Assembly (NCBI RefSeq): GCF_900168165.1 | Contig: NZ_FUYV01000013.1 | Span: forward strand, 1-64,000 | Direction of reading: 5' to 3' | Length of the DNA: 64,000 bases | From: Alkalitalea saponilacus | GTDB lineage: Bacteria > Bacteroidota > Bacteroidia > Bacteroidales > Marinilabiliaceae | In this document: positions 27,172 through 37,172 of the stretch, piece by piece | How the letters are laid out: each line of letters begins with the position of its first letter | How positions within the stretch are numbered: position 1 is the first letter of the stretch | The notes under the pieces: generated by a model | The model's database searches: none | What the model was told of the DNA's origin: nothing | The model's input: the letters and a program-made list of their open reading frames with translations, nothing else | Translations under genes and position numbers: made by a program

Positions 27172-28371
27172 ATGCGTCAATCACTTTTAGAAAGAATCCG
27201 ACAACTTTCAGATCAGATTTATCCTGAAATAATCAATCATCGTCGATGGCTGCACCAAAATCCGGAATTATCGTTCGAAGAAGTTCAGACTTCAGAGTAC
27301 ATCGCCAATGAACTTAACAAACTCAAAATCCCTTTCAAAAAAGGGATTGCCGGTACCGGAATCATTGCAACCATCGAAGGCAAATCCACAAATGGACCGG
27401 TGGTTGGTCTCAGAGCCGATATGGATGCTTTACCCATTCAGGAGAATTCGGGATTGGAATTCAGTTCTAAAAAAGAAGGTGTGATGCACGCGTGTGGACA
27501 TGATGCACACAGTGCATCATTATTGGGTGTCGCAAAAATACTTACGCAAATAAAAGATTCTTGGGAAGGTACCGCCCTATTAATATTTCAGCCAGGCGAA
27601 GAGAAATTCCCGGGTGGTGCGTCATTAATATTAAAAGAAGGTGCATTAAATGATCCGAAACCAGACATCATAATTGGTCAACATGTTCTTCCGGAAATGG
27701 AGAGCGGGAATGTTGGATTTAAACCGGGGATGTATATGGCCTCGGGCGACGAAGTTCACATCACTGTGAAAGGGAAAGGTGGACATGCGGCCATGCCACA
27801 CACCCTGAACGATACTGTTTTAGCTGCATCGCAAATAGTTGTTGCACTTCAGCAGGTGGTTAGCCGAATTGTGCCGGCAACAATCCCGACCGTGCTTTCA
27901 TTTGGACACATTGAAGGAAAGGGAGCGACCAATATCATTCCGGAAACAGTTTATCTGGCTGGAACCCTGAGAACCATGAACGAGGAGTGGCGCGAAAAAA
28001 TAAAAACAAAAATCAGGGAAATTGCCAAACACACAGCTTCTGCCTACGGATGTGAATGCACCATTGACATAAAAGATGGGTATCCAATGGTTTTCAACAA
28101 TGAGTTGGTTACACAAAAGGCATTAGAGATGGCTTCTGTATACCTTGGTCAAGATCAGGTTGAAGTGATGGATACCCGCATGACTGCTGAAGATTTCGGG
28201 TACTATAGCCAAGAATTCCCCTGCACATTTTACCGTTTTGGAGTGAAACAAAAACATGACATTACCGGTGCTCTGCACACACCACAGTTTAATTTAAACG
28301 AGGAATCATTAAAAACAGCATCGGGACTCATGGCATTTATTGCCATCGGCTTCTTAAACACACAATCATGA
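27172..28371 (+). CDS. M20-family amidohydrolase (N-acyl-amino-acid hydrolase type)
   Basis: 399 residues. Dimetal amidohydrolase of the IAA-amino-acid/hippurate hydrolase group (M20D). N-terminal HRRWLHQNPELSFEE; metal ligands in LRADMDALPIQE, MHACGHDAHSAS and QPGEEKFPGG; dimerisation insert with KGKGGHAAMPHTLNDT; late metal ligand region GALHTPQFNLNEES. Cleaves an acyl group from an amino acid or similar; substrate choice cannot be read from the sequence. No signal peptide, so cytoplasmic. Own promoter; no obvious terminator after it. Confidence 0.9.
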   Translation: MRQSLLERIRQLSDQIYPEIINHRRWLHQNPELSFEEVQTSEYIANELNKLKIPFKKGIAGTGIIATIEGKSTNGPVVGLRADMDALPIQENSGLEFSSKKEGVMHACGHDAHSASLLGVAKILTQIKDSWEGTALLIFQPGEEKFPGGASLILKEGALNDPKPDIIIGQHVLPEMESGNVGFKPGMYMASGDEVHITVKGKGGHAAMPHTLNDTVLAASQIVVALQQVVSRIVPATIPTVLSFGHIEGKGATNIIPETVYLAGTLRTMNEEWREKIKTKIREIAKHTASAYGCECTIDIKDGYPMVFNNELVTQKALEMASVYLGQDQVEVMDTRMTAEDFGYYSQEFPCTFYRFGVKQKHDITGALHTPQFNLNEESLKTASGLMAFIAIGFLNTQS

Positions 28372-28462
28372 TATTCTGAACTTTAGACCCTAAACACAAT
28401 TTATAACCTATAAAAATAAACGCTTTTAACGCCAAATGATTTTTTTTAATAAAAAAACCCAA

Positions 28463-28470
28463 TAATTTTG
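28463..28470 (+). promoter_or_regulatory. -7 promoter box of the ferredoxin gene
   Basis: TAATTTTG, exact TAnnTTTG match, 29 bases before the ferredoxin ATG at 28500. Confidence 0.65.
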
Positions 28471-28499
28471 CCTGTAAGTAAATCCTAAAATCTAATAAA

Positions 28500-28667
28500 A
28501 TGGCTTACGTTATTAATGAAGATTGCATTGCTTGCGGTTCCTGTTTAGATGAGTGCCCCGTAGATGCCATCGCAGAGGGCGATATTTATGTAATTGATCC
28601 CGAAGCTTGCACCGATTGTGGCGCTTGTGCTGATGTTTGTCCTACTGAGGCAATCCATCCCGCATAA
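28500..28667 (+). CDS. 2[4Fe-4S] ferredoxin
   Basis: 55 residues, the classic clostridial-type bacterial ferredoxin. Two C-x2-C-x2-C-x3-C-P sets are complete: Cys9/12/15/19 (CIACGSCLDECP) and Cys37/40/43/47 (CTDCGACADVCP). It carries low-potential electrons for pyruvate:ferredoxin oxidoreductase, hydrogenase or radical SAM enzymes, pointing to an anaerobic or facultative lifestyle. Own promoter and terminator; a short stand-alone transcript. Confidence 0.95.
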   Translation: MAYVINEDCIACGSCLDECPVDAIAEGDIYVIDPEACTDCGACADVCPTEAIHPA

Positions 28668-28685
28668 TAAGCACTGAAATGCATT

Positions 28686-28713
28686 AAAAAGGCTGCCTTA
28701 GGCAGTCTTTTTT
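28686..28713. terminator. Terminator after the ferredoxin gene, shared with the folate cycloligase gene
   Basis: AAAAAGGCTGCC / GGCAGTCTTTTTT with a 3-base loop (one mismatch), A and T runs on both sides, between convergent genes. Its right edge overlaps the stop codon of the minus-strand gene. Confidence 0.8.
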
Positions 28714-29272
28714 ATTTGGGAACAATTACAATATCAAGTACTTCATCATGAGGTTCAACCGGCACTTCTTTTACCATCTGAAACCTGAATCCAACCCCAA
28801 TCTTAACTGCTTTATACAATTTTGGCAGTAATTTATCGTAATAACCCGCTCCTCGTCCCAATCTGTATCCCAAATGGTCAAAGGCCAGCCCGGGAACCAG
28901 CACAAGATCAACCTTATCGTACTTCGTAAAAATTTCTGTACGCGGTTCCATAATTCCGTACTTCCCTTGCGGAACCAGCGAATCTTCACCTTTGAAATAT
29001 CTTAATTCCAACTTTTCGCCAGCCACTTGAGGCAACAAAAAAGTTTTTTCAGGATGCCATTTCAAAATTAAGGGACGTAAATCAATCTCATCATACAATG
29101 GCCAATAAGCCAATATTATTTTTGACTCTAAAAAAGCTTCAGCTTCTTCAATCTCTTTGACACAAATCATGCATTCGGCATGTTTCGCCTCCTGAGTCAT
29201 CAACCGCTTATAACCGGCGATCTCTTTTCTCAGCGCTCTCTTTTTTTCAACGACTGCCATACTCTTCATCAC
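28712..29272 (-). CDS. 5-formyltetrahydrofolate cyclo-ligase
   Basis: 186 residues, standard length. ATP-dependent conversion of 5-formyl-THF to 5,10-methenyl-THF, feeding folate one-carbon pools. N-terminal basic helix with KRALRKEIAGYKRL, mid-domain LAYWPLYDEIDLRPL, and the C-terminal signature LVPGLAFDHLGYRLGRGAGY with YDKLLPKL following. Its start codon overlaps the stop of the upstream nitrilase gene by four bases (29269-29272, ATGA type), so the two are translationally coupled. Confidence 0.92.
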   Translation of the reverse strand: MMKSMAVVEKKRALRKEIAGYKRLMTQEAKHAECMICVKEIEEAEAFLESKIILAYWPLYDEIDLRPLILKWHPEKTFLLPQVAGEKLELRYFKGEDSLVPQGKYGIMEPRTEIFTKYDKVDLVLVPGLAFDHLGYRLGRGAGYYDKLLPKLYKAVKIGVGFRFQMVKEVPVEPHDEVLDIVIVPK

Positions 29273-30054
29273 TGATTTACTTCGTATACATCTATTCGGC
29301 GGTCTTCAAACGCATGGTTCTCCTCTGTTATTTGTTTATCTGTCGATTTCTTAAGATCGACATCAGCTACCAAAGATTGCTCTTTCTTTCTTTTTCCTTG
29401 CAGCAAATACTCACCTGTTGGAGAAACCAAAACTGAACAACCGGTAAATTTTAAACCCCGCTCAGTACCCACTCGATTGGTGGTGGCAACATAAAATCTA
29501 TTGGTAAGTGCATATCCAGGAATGGCAGTCTGGCACCAGGGTAAAACCAAATTAGACGGATGACAAACCAACTGAACTCCCTTTAGCCCCATTATTCGCC
29601 ATACTTCAGGAAACATCCAATCGAAACAGATCAACATTGCTATTTTCCCCAAAGGTGTTTCAAACACCGGTAACCCCAGATTTCCGGGTTCAAAAATATT
29701 TTTTTCGTTTTTAAAAAGATGCAGTTTTCGGTAAACCCCAAGAACACCCTCTTCATTTACCAAAACGGAACTGTTATATAGCTTGTCCCCCTCTCGTTCA
29801 TTAATCCCGCTTACAAACCAGCAACGATGTTTTTGCGCCTGAGACATCAAAAATCTGACGAATTTACTGTCACTAAGCTTTTCAGATAATAAAACAGCCT
29901 CTTCGCGGGAAGCAAACGCATAGCCTGAGGAAGCCAACTCTGGTAAAACCCATAAATCGGCACTATCCGATTTTTCGAGAGATTTCTCAATAATCCTGAT
30001 GTTTTTGTCTATATCTCCTATAACCGGAGCGTATTGTAACAACCCAACCCGCAT
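29269..30054 (-). CDS. Carbon-nitrogen hydrolase (nitrilase superfamily)
   Basis: 261 residues. The Glu-Lys-Cys triad is visible: Glu in LWVLPELASSGYAF, Lys in YRKLHLFKNE and Cys in AMLICFDWMFPEVWR. Such proteins hydrolyse amides or omega-amides in the cytosol; it lacks the synthetase domain seen in NadE at 31996. The substrate is unassigned. Upstream in a likely operon with the folate cycloligase (4-base overlap), and 35 bases downstream of gldB on the same strand. Confidence 0.85.
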   Translation of the reverse strand: MRVGLLQYAPVIGDIDKNIRIIEKSLEKSDSADLWVLPELASSGYAFASREEAVLLSEKLSDSKFVRFLMSQAQKHRCWFVSGINEREGDKLYNSSVLVNEEGVLGVYRKLHLFKNEKNIFEPGNLGLPVFETPLGKIAMLICFDWMFPEVWRIMGLKGVQLVCHPSNLVLPWCQTAIPGYALTNRFYVATTNRVGTERGLKFTGCSVLVSPTGEYLLQGKRKKEQSLVADVDLKKSTDKQITEENHAFEDRRIDVYEVNQ

Positions 30055-30089
30055 AGCAAACTTATTCGTGAATGACTGTGATTCAATAA

Positions 30090-31115
30090 TTATGGTCTGT
30101 ACCTGGCAGCAGCGAAAATCTCATGGCCGTTATCCATCTCCATAAGTTCCCGCAAAGTAACATCCGGATTTCTTCTCATAAACGATTGTATGATTCTGTA
30201 TCCAATATAATGACCCGTTCGACCAGGAGAGTCCTGCCCAAAGAAAAACGTAAACGGACTCTTACCAATATAACGCTGAAGTGTCATCCTGTCTGTGGAG
30301 AAGAGATGTTTTTGTTCAACTACAACAGCCCACATATCCTTTTCAAATCCTTTAACCCAAGCCATCTCTTCTTTGGAAAAATCAAACAGCAATGTATCAG
30401 GAATATCCGGAACCATATGCTTTACAAACCAAAGCAGTTTTCCATTATAAATCATCTGATTGGCCAAATCATCAATGGAATCGTTGTACAAATATCTGCT
30501 CATGGCGATTGCTTTCATCACATCCGGCACTACTTTTTCGGTAGCTTTGGTACGTCTCAAATACATGGGAACCGATAACCACTCATAAAAAATACAATCG
30601 GCGCCGAGGTATTGCTCAACACTGATTGAAAGCCATGTTGAATCAACAACCATATTCTGATTAAATCCGGAGATGTGCAAGTAAATATCTGGAACAGGCT
30701 CGTCGGGAAAGTAATACAAATAGTATTGAAATGCTTTGGTCAACTCCCGTTTTAACGCATCCTTATCATGAAAAACATGCCGAACAGTATCCAAAACCTC
30801 TTGATTGGGTTCATAGTCAAGGAAGAACCTCATATTTTCCACGTAATCAGAATCATCTGGGTGCCCCGCTCCGATCACCCCTAAACTATAAGCTTCAAGA
30901 TACTTTCCATAAGTTTTTTTCAATCGATCTAATTCCAGATGAAAACTGTCGGGATTGATGGAAAACAAATCTTCATAGAATGGAATCAAATTTATATCAA
31001 CTTCTATGTGATCGACCCTTGGTGGTCGCTCACAGGAACATGAATTAAACAAAAGCACAAAAGCAACAGGTGAGAGTACCAATAATCGAAACCAAAATGA
31101 TCGATTTTCAGACAT
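30090..31115 (-). CDS. gldB: Gliding-motility-type lipoprotein GldB
   Basis: 341 residues. Signal peptide with lipobox FNSC (Cys26) and a cysteine-rich start CSCERPP. The family pattern is clear: VDINLIPFYEDLFSINPDSF, AFQYYLYYFPDEPVPDIYLH, LGADCIFYEWLSVPMYLRRT and the C-terminal PGRTGHYIGYRIIQSFMRRN. In Flavobacterium johnsoniae GldB is needed for gliding; in non-gliding Bacteroidota its role is less clear but it travels with type IX secretion genes. No gldC is seen beside it. First of three minus-strand genes; the divergent neighbours are an OMP and nadE. Confidence 0.88.
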   Translation of the reverse strand: MSENRSFWFRLLVLSPVAFVLLFNSCSCERPPRVDHIEVDINLIPFYEDLFSINPDSFHLELDRLKKTYGKYLEAYSLGVIGAGHPDDSDYVENMRFFLDYEPNQEVLDTVRHVFHDKDALKRELTKAFQYYLYYFPDEPVPDIYLHISGFNQNMVVDSTWLSISVEQYLGADCIFYEWLSVPMYLRRTKATEKVVPDVMKAIAMSRYLYNDSIDDLANQMIYNGKLLWFVKHMVPDIPDTLLFDFSKEEMAWVKGFEKDMWAVVVEQKHLFSTDRMTLQRYIGKSPFTFFFGQDSPGRTGHYIGYRIIQSFMRRNPDVTLRELMEMDNGHEIFAAARYRP

Positions 31116-31230
31116 AGTAAATCAGATTAAATTAAAAATATAATTGCAATAATAGAAACATGGCCTTGATTTTGCAATAAAAGCCGGCATAAATCGGTAA
31201 TATCATTAACAATAATTATTCCCAAAAGAA

Positions 31231-31262
31231 TACATATAAAGCAATTTATTGCTTTATATGTA
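31231..31262. promoter_or_regulatory. Perfect 14-bp inverted repeat in the gldB/OMP divergent gap
   Basis: TACATATAAAGCAA, loop TTTA, then its exact reverse complement. Lies about 115 bases before the gldB start and 95 before the OMP start, between divergent genes, so it is not a simple terminator. Candidate operator or RNA hairpin. A -7-like box TAAGTTTG follows at 31285-31292 for the right-hand gene. Confidence 0.45.
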
Positions 31263-31356
31263 CCAAAACACACGTTGATTTCATTAAGTTTGTACAAAAT
31301 TTTGAGAACATTTAGTCATTAACTGAAATACACCTTAACATTCAACACTTTAAGAA

Positions 31357-31971
31357 ATGAAAAAGCTATTTTCTCTATTTATAATTCTGATTTCGATAAC
31401 CCAATTATCGGCTCAACACAGTGGCGATTTCAGGTTTTCTTTTGTTCTTACGCCCCAGGTGTCATGGATGAAATCTGATCATCAGAATGTAGAAGACAAA
31501 GGTTCCCGAGCCGGATACAATTTTGGGGTACTCATGGATAGATTTTTTGGCCATAATTACGCATTTGCCACTGGACTCACAATCAACACAACAGGCGGAA
31601 AACTTTCGTACGATACCGGGGAAGAGGTTTTCAGTCAACGATACAACTTGAAATATTTAGAGGTTCCACTGGGATTAAGGCTGAGGTCAGAAGACATCAG
31701 ACGAACCAATATTTACGGAAGATTTGGGCTATCGCCTCAGATAAATATCCAGGCACAGGATGGCAACGGGAACAGCATAAGCAACGAAGTCCGATTCTTC
31801 GATTTAGGATACCATCTTGGAGGCGGTATTGAATATTCCGTAGGTGGACGAAATGCCTTAATGATAGGTCTGTTATTCAACAACGGATTTACAGATATTA
31901 CGAATAAATCAGGTTTTAGTGACAAATCCATCCTGAACAGATTCGTCTTCGAGTTTGGCTTTATCTTCTAA
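31357..31971 (+). CDS. Outer-membrane beta-barrel protein (PorT-like/OMP_b-brl family)
   Basis: 204 residues. Signal peptide FSLFIILISITQLSAQ. The mature chain shows alternating hydrophobic strands and the typical motifs of an 8-strand barrel: YNFGVLMDRFFGHNYAFATG, YLEVPLGLRLRSED and a terminal aromatic strand FVFEFGFIF. This matches the small PorT-family OMPs; a specific role in type IX secretion cannot be claimed. Probably co-transcribed with nadE, which starts 24 bases later. Confidence 0.8.
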   Translation: MKKLFSLFIILISITQLSAQHSGDFRFSFVLTPQVSWMKSDHQNVEDKGSRAGYNFGVLMDRFFGHNYAFATGLTINTTGGKLSYDTGEEVFSQRYNLKYLEVPLGLRLRSEDIRRTNIYGRFGLSPQINIQAQDGNGNSISNEVRFFDLGYHLGGGIEYSVGGRNALMIGLLFNNGFTDITNKSGFSDKSILNRFVFEFGFIF

Positions 31972-31995
31972 TACAGAAAAAATCAGAAAAAGATC

Positions 31996-33654
31996 ATGCA
32001 GGCACCAATTAAACTGGCACTTTCGCAACTCAACTACAAAATAGGCGACTTTGACGCCAATAAGGCAAAAATCATTAATGAAATAAAAAAAGCCGCGGAA
32101 AACCACGTTGACCTCATCATCTTTTCCGAATTGGCCATTTGTGGATACCCACCTTTGGACATGCTAACACGTGAAGAATTTGTCCGGAAAGCCATTGACT
32201 GCATGCATGAAATTGCAAAACACTGCCAAACCGTCACGGCAATTGTTGGCGGGCCCTCTATCAATCCGGGATCGAAAGGAAAACAACTCTTTAACTCCGC
32301 CTGGCTTTTAAGTGATGGCGATGCCCGTCCGGTAGTACACAAAACACTTTTGCCTACTTACGATGTATTTGATGAATATCGCTATTTTCAGCCCAACCAG
32401 GATTTTAATGTCATAAGCTTTAAAGGACACAGGATTGCCATCACAATTTGTGAAGATATCTGGGATGACCGGCCAATAGAAAATGCCTTTGACAGGAACC
32501 ATCTATACACCCTGTCGCCCATGCAAAAGCTGGCCGCGTTGCGACCAACTTTTGCCATCAACATTGCCGCATCACCCTTCTCATACCATCAGCACGAAAT
32601 CAGAAAACAGGTGGTATGTAAAAAAGCAGCCCAATATCAAATCCCCGTTTTCTATGTAAACCAAACCGGAGCCAATACAGAACTAATTTTCGACGGAGGC
32701 TCCATGGTTATTTCTCCCGCCGGGGAAGTAATGCACAGATTAGGCTTTTTTAAAGAAGAGACCTTTTACACAAAATTTAACGAACCAGCCACTCCCAATA
32801 AATCAGAAGAGAAGCCTTCAGAAATTGAATTAATTTACCAGGCTTTGGTGACAGGTGTTCGCGACTATTTCAACAAAAGTAGCTTGAAAAAAGCCTTGGT
32901 AGGATTATCGGGTGGAATTGATTCTGCACTTACTGCTGCCATTGCTGTTGCCGCATTGGGAAAAGAAAACGTACATGGAATTTTAATGCCATCACAATAT
33001 TCCAGCGATCACAGTGTAACTGATGCACGCGATTTAGCAGAGAACCTTGGCATGAGTTATGAAATTATTCCCATAAAAGATATTGTACTCCAATTTGATT
33101 TTGCACTACAAAACTCCTTTTCCGGTAGGGAAAGTGATATAACCGAAGAGAACATCCAGGCTCGAATACGTGGAACGTTACTAATGGCATACTCAAATAA
33201 ATTTGGAAACATTCTGCTGAACACATCCAACAAAAGCGAGGCAGCTGTTGGTTATGGCACCCTCTATGGCGATATGAACGGCGGCCTCAGTGTTTTAGGC
33301 GATGTATATAAAACCCGTGTATTCGAAATGTGCCGGTTTCTGAACCGAAATGAAGAAATAATCCCCGAAAACACCATCAGCAAACCACCATCGGCAGAGT
33401 TGCGACCCGATCAAAAAGACTCCGATTCTCTTCCTGAATACGATCTGCTGGATGCGATTCTGTTCAGATACATCGAACAAAACAGATCGGCAAAAGAGAT
33501 TGTTTCAGAAGGTTTTGACCAGAATACGGTGTTGAAAACAATACAGATGGTTAACCGTAATGAACATAAACGGTTTCAGGCACCACCGGTTTTACGTGTT
33601 TCCGGCAAAGCATTTGGATTTGGCCGAAGAATGCCACTGGTGGCAAGATATTAA
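31996..33654 (+). CDS. nadE: Glutamine-dependent NAD+ synthetase
   Basis: 552 residues with two domains. The N-terminal nitrilase-like glutaminase (about 1-265) has its Glu in IIFSELAICGYPPL, Lys in VHKTLLPTYDVFDE and Cys in ITICEDIWDD. The C-terminal ATP-pyrophosphatase synthetase domain (about 280-552) has the loop LSGGIDSALTAA, with Ser305. It makes NAD+ from deamido-NAD+ using glutamine as the ammonia source. Complete, ordinary gene, located downstream of the OMP gene and divergent from gldB, an arrangement I associate with Bacteroidota. Confidence 0.95.
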   Translation: MQAPIKLALSQLNYKIGDFDANKAKIINEIKKAAENHVDLIIFSELAICGYPPLDMLTREEFVRKAIDCMHEIAKHCQTVTAIVGGPSINPGSKGKQLFNSAWLLSDGDARPVVHKTLLPTYDVFDEYRYFQPNQDFNVISFKGHRIAITICEDIWDDRPIENAFDRNHLYTLSPMQKLAALRPTFAINIAASPFSYHQHEIRKQVVCKKAAQYQIPVFYVNQTGANTELIFDGGSMVISPAGEVMHRLGFFKEETFYTKFNEPATPNKSEEKPSEIELIYQALVTGVRDYFNKSSLKKALVGLSGGIDSALTAAIAVAALGKENVHGILMPSQYSSDHSVTDARDLAENLGMSYEIIPIKDIVLQFDFALQNSFSGRESDITEENIQARIRGTLLMAYSNKFGNILLNTSNKSEAAVGYGTLYGDMNGGLSVLGDVYKTRVFEMCRFLNRNEEIIPENTISKPPSAELRPDQKDSDSLPEYDLLDAILFRYIEQNRSAKEIVSEGFDQNTVLKTIQMVNRNEHKRFQAPPVLRVSGKAFGFGRRMPLVARY

Positions 33655-33715
33655 TCCAACCAAACGAACACTTTGGTCATATTTTTAACCATTTCGTTCC
33701 ATTAGCTTCTATTTA

Positions 33716-33747
33716 TTTGAATTCATTCTGTTTTTTTGCTAATTTTG
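33716..33747 (+). promoter_or_regulatory. Promoter of the Crp-family regulator gene
   Basis: TTTG at 33716-33719, a 20-base spacer and TAATTTTG at 33740-33747: a full Bacteroidota -33/-7 promoter, 34 bases before the start codon at 33782. Confidence 0.7.
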
Positions 33748-33781
33748 GTGTTTTAGAACAGTGTTTTAGAACACAGGGCGT

Positions 33782-34489
33782 ATGACATCAACAAAAAAAG
33801 CGGGAACAAATGACCCCTCAATTAAAGATATACAGTTAATTTTCAGCGTTCTGACTGACGCTGAAAAAGAGTATTTGGAAAAAAACCACAGAACGCTCAA
33901 GTACCGCAAAAACCAAATCATATACCAGGAAGGCGAAATGCCAACCGGTTTGCTTTGTCTCGGATCAGGGAAAGTCAAAATTTTTAAGGAAGGCGTTGGT
34001 GGACGTGATCAAATTGTACGACTGGCAAAGGCACCCGGTCTTATAGGTTACAGAGCACTCTTTGCCGGTGAAAACCATGTGGCCTCTGCAGTGGTTATTG
34101 AACCCTGCACCATTTTTCACATCAACAAGGAAGTTGTTGACAACCTAATGGCCAGCAACAATAAACTTTGCATCAACATCATCAAATCCTTTGCCTCGGA
34201 GCTTGGATTTTCTCGTTTTAGGACAGTTACACTCACTCAAAAACACATCAGAGGTCGATTGGCAGAAAGTTTGATACTGCTGAAAGAAATCTACGGTTAC
34301 GAAGAAGATGGCTGCACGCTCAACATATATTTATCCCGTGAGGATTTGGCCAATTTTTCAAACATGACCACTTCAAATGCCATCCGCACCCTCACCACCT
34401 TTATGAAAGAGAAGCTGATTGCAGTTGATGGCCGCATCATTAAAATTCTGGATGAGGATATGCTGGAGCGCATTTCTCGTTTAGGATAA
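33782..34489 (+). CDS. Crp/Fnr-family transcriptional regulator
   Basis: 235 residues. An N-terminal cyclic-nucleotide-binding-type beta roll (about 30-145; YRKNQIIYQEGEMPTGLLCL) is followed by a dimerisation helix and a C-terminal winged helix. The HTH stretch is LSREDLANFSNMTTSNAIRT. The cysteine spacing of Fnr iron-sulfur sensors is absent, so it is not an oxygen-sensing Fnr of that type; the ligand is unknown. Stand-alone with its own promoter. Confidence 0.9.
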   Translation: MTSTKKAGTNDPSIKDIQLIFSVLTDAEKEYLEKNHRTLKYRKNQIIYQEGEMPTGLLCLGSGKVKIFKEGVGGRDQIVRLAKAPGLIGYRALFAGENHVASAVVIEPCTIFHINKEVVDNLMASNNKLCINIIKSFASELGFSRFRTVTLTQKHIRGRLAESLILLKEIYGYEEDGCTLNIYLSREDLANFSNMTTSNAIRTLTTFMKEKLIAVDGRIIKILDEDMLERISRLG

Positions 34490-34621
34490 TTAAGAGCTTG
34501 TTTAAAATTTTAATAAATCTATATTGAAGATTATTAGATGTTAGACATTTAGACTGATAGACAAGATTAAACAGATAATAAGATCAATCCAATCATCTTT
34601 CTCAACTACTCTATCTGTCTA

Positions 34622-34640
34622 ATCCCGAATGCCTCGGGAT
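34622..34640. terminator. Short palindrome between convergent genes
   Basis: ATCCCGA, five bases, TCGGGAT, inside an AT-rich 211-base gap (34490-34700) that also holds degenerate TTAGATGTTAGACATTTAGA-like repeats. Could act as a weak terminator for the Crp gene or the murF-alr gene. Confidence 0.35.
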
Positions 34641-34700
34641 AACAGTCTTCGAGTCTATAAAATATTTATAAATTAAATTTAAACAGGAACTAAGGCTGGT

Positions 34701-37172
34701 TTATTCTTTAAAATAAACACGCTTAACACGTTGGCTTATACTGGTTAAAACTTCGTAAGGAATGGTGTCCAGTTTTTCGGCCATCTGTGTTAACGGATGC
34801 TCATCGCCAAAAACAACGACCTCTTCACCTTCGGGTATATCCATTCCCGAAACATCAATCATACACATGTCCATACAAATATTCCCGACTATAGGACAAA
34901 GCTTTCCGCGCACTAAAACCTGACCAACACCGTTGCTCAGACGTCTGTTTAAACCATCGGCATAACCAATTGGCAATACGGCAATTCTGCCGTTTGCTGA
35001 AACACTTCCACGCCGACTGTATCCGATGGTTTCACCGGTTTTTACCGTTTTAATCTGAGAAACATAGGTTTTGAGTGTAACCACATTCAATAAAGGATTT
35101 TCAGGCAAACTGCTCACGCCGTACAAACCAATTCCCAAACGTACCATATCAAACTGATACTGTGGAAAACGTTCTATACCGGCAGAATTGAGCGCATGCC
35201 GCCAAACTCGATATCCCAAACCCTTCTCAATGATGTCAGCAAAAGTGGAGAACCGGCCAATCTGTTGAGATGTAAAGGCATCATAAACTGAATCATCGGT
35301 TCCGGCCAAATGAGTAAACACCGACAATACTCTGATTTTGTTCCTTTTTTTTAAATAAACAACCAACTCTTCGGCATCTTCGGGGTAGAATCCCAATCGA
35401 TGCATTCCTGTATCCACCTTAAGGTGAATTCCTGTCTCCTCTTCACCGCTTTTTGCCACGTGTTGGCAAAAAGCTTCCAGTATGCGAAATCCATATATTT
35501 CAGGCTCCAGCTTATACTGAAGCATCTGGTTAAAGCTCTTCACCTCAGGACTCATAACCATAATCGGTGTTTGAATCCCTGCTTTTCGCAATTCCATCCC
35601 TTCATCGGCGAAAGCCACACCTAAATAATCGACCTTATGATGTTGTAAAGCCGAAGCAATCTCAAAAGCTCCGCTTCCATAACCGGATGCCTTTACCATG
35701 GCAAGAAGCCTTGTTTGAGGATTTAAGCGGCTTTTAAACGTCTTGAAATTATAAATAAGTGCATTAAGATTGATTTCCAAGCAGGTACTGTGCTGTTTTT
35801 GCTCAAGTTGCTCACTGATTCTTTCAAACTCAAATGATCTGGCACCCTTTATCAGGATGGCCTCGTTGCGGAATGAAAGGCGGGGTATGGCAGTAAGCAA
35901 TTCTTCTGTGGTTTTGTAGAAGGAATCGTTCGGACGAAAACAGGATGCATATCCGGCTATTTCGCTCCCCACCCCTATGAGACGCTCAACTCCACGGATT
36001 TTGATTAAATCTGCAATGCGCGGATAAAGTATTTTCGGCTCTATGCCTGTTTGTAATAAATCTGACAAAATAAGGGTGCGTTGTCGTCCTTTTTTACGAC
36101 CCTGTTGCTCCAGAAAATCAAGTGCCACTTCCAAAGATGTAAAGTCAGAGTTGTAACTGTCGTTAATGATTAGAGAACCGTCGATTCCTTCTATCTGCTC
36201 CATTCGCATGGCAACTGGTTGCAACTGCAACATAAAACGGCTGATGCCATCAAAACCAAACCCTTTATAAAGCATCAACAAAATAACCGGCAGTGCATTT
36301 TCCTGACTTATTTTATCAGAAAAAGGCAGTATCACGTTAAAAGATTTTTTCTGCCATTGTAGAGTCATTTGCAACTGTCCGTTATCTGCTTCACTGGATA
36401 ATAACCGTAGATTTGAATCGGGATGAATACCCCAAGTCAACTTCTCCTTTTGGGGATATAACTTCATGATGGAATGATGAATCAATTCATCATCCAGTTT
36501 GTAGAAAACAGTATCAACATCTTTGAAAAGAATCAGCTTTTCCCTTAATTTTTCGTCCAATGACGAAAAATTCTCCTGATGAGCGGCACCAATATTGGTT
36601 ATAAGTCCTAAAGTGGGTTTCAAAATTTCTCTCAAAGAGTCCATTTCACCGGGTTTACTGATGCCGGCTTCAAAAATCCCAAATTCACTCTCATCATTTA
36701 ATTGCCATACCGATAAGGGTACTCCAATCTGGCTGTTAAAACTTCGCGGCGAACGAGTCACCTTTAAAGAATCCCCTAAAACCTGACCCAACCACTCCTT
36801 TACGATGGTTTTCCCGTTGCTACCGGTAATGGCCAATACAGGCAAATTAAAAACCGATCGATGAGTTGATGCGATTCGCTGTAGCGCCTGTAGAGAATTC
36901 TCCACAACTATGAATGAAGCATCGTTCATTTCATTAGGAATTTCATACTCCTTTTCAACGACAAACGCTCTCACTCCTCGTTGGTATAGAGCATTTACAA
37001 ATGTATTTCCATTTAAATGGCCACTTTTAATTGCAAAAAAAAGCACCCCTGCCGGGTTAAAAACCAGACGGCTGTCATACGCTAATTTGGTCACAACGGT
37101 GGTGATGTTTCCAAACAGGCGTCCGGATGCCATTTGAGCTATTTGTTGTATGGAGTAAGAAGTCAGAGTCAT
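34701..37172 (-). CDS. Bifunctional MurF - alanine racemase
   Basis: 823 residues from ATG 37172. The N-terminal half (about 1-450) is a Mur ligase: ATP loop [16 protein letters not shown], then GTFEAG-like [16 protein letters not shown] and [20 protein letters not shown]. It adds D-Ala-D-Ala to the UDP-MurNAc-tripeptide. The C-terminal half (about 460-823) is a PLP alanine racemase with the PLP lysine in [16 protein letters not shown] and catalytic-tyrosine region [16 protein letters not shown]. Fusion of these two steps is characteristic of Bacteroidota. I chose this start because its ATG overlaps the tdk stop codon (ATGA), although the frame opens 12 codons earlier. Confidence 0.93.
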   Translation of the reverse strand: MTLTSYSIQQIAQMASGRLFGNITTVVTKLAYDSRLVFNPAGVLFFAIKSGHLNGNTFVNALYQRGVRAFVVEKEYEIPNEMNDASFIVVENSLQALQRIASTHRSVFNLPVLAITGSNGKTIVKEWLGQVLGDSLKVTRSPRSFNSQIGVPLSVWQLNDESEFGIFEAGISKPGEMDSLREILKPTLGLITNIGAAHQENFSSLDEKLREKLILFKDVDTVFYKLDDELIHHSIMKLYPQKEKLTWGIHPDSNLRLLSSEADNGQLQMTLQWQKKSFNVILPFSDKISQENALPVILLMLYKGFGFDGISRFMLQLQPVAMRMEQIEGIDGSLIINDSYNSDFTSLEVALDFLEQQGRKKGRQRTLILSDLLQTGIEPKILYPRIADLIKIRGVERLIGVGSEIAGYASCFRPNDSFYKTTEELLTAIPRLSFRNEAILIKGARSFEFERISEQLEQKQHSTCLEINLNALIYNFKTFKSRLNPQTRLLAMVKASGYGSGAFEIASALQHHKVDYLGVAFADEGMELRKAGIQTPIMVMSPEVKSFNQMLQYKLEPEIYGFRILEAFCQHVAKSGEEETGIHLKVDTGMHRLGFYPEDAEELVVYLKKRNKIRVLSVFTHLAGTDDSVYDAFTSQQIGRFSTFADIIEKGLGYRVWRHALNSAGIERFPQYQFDMVRLGIGLYGVSSLPENPLLNVVTLKTYVSQIKTVKTGETIGYSRRGSVSANGRIAVLPIGYADGLNRRLSNGVGQVLVRGKLCPIVGNICMDMCMIDVSGMDIPEGEEVVVFGDEHPLTQMAEKLDTIPYEVLTSISQRVKRVYFKE

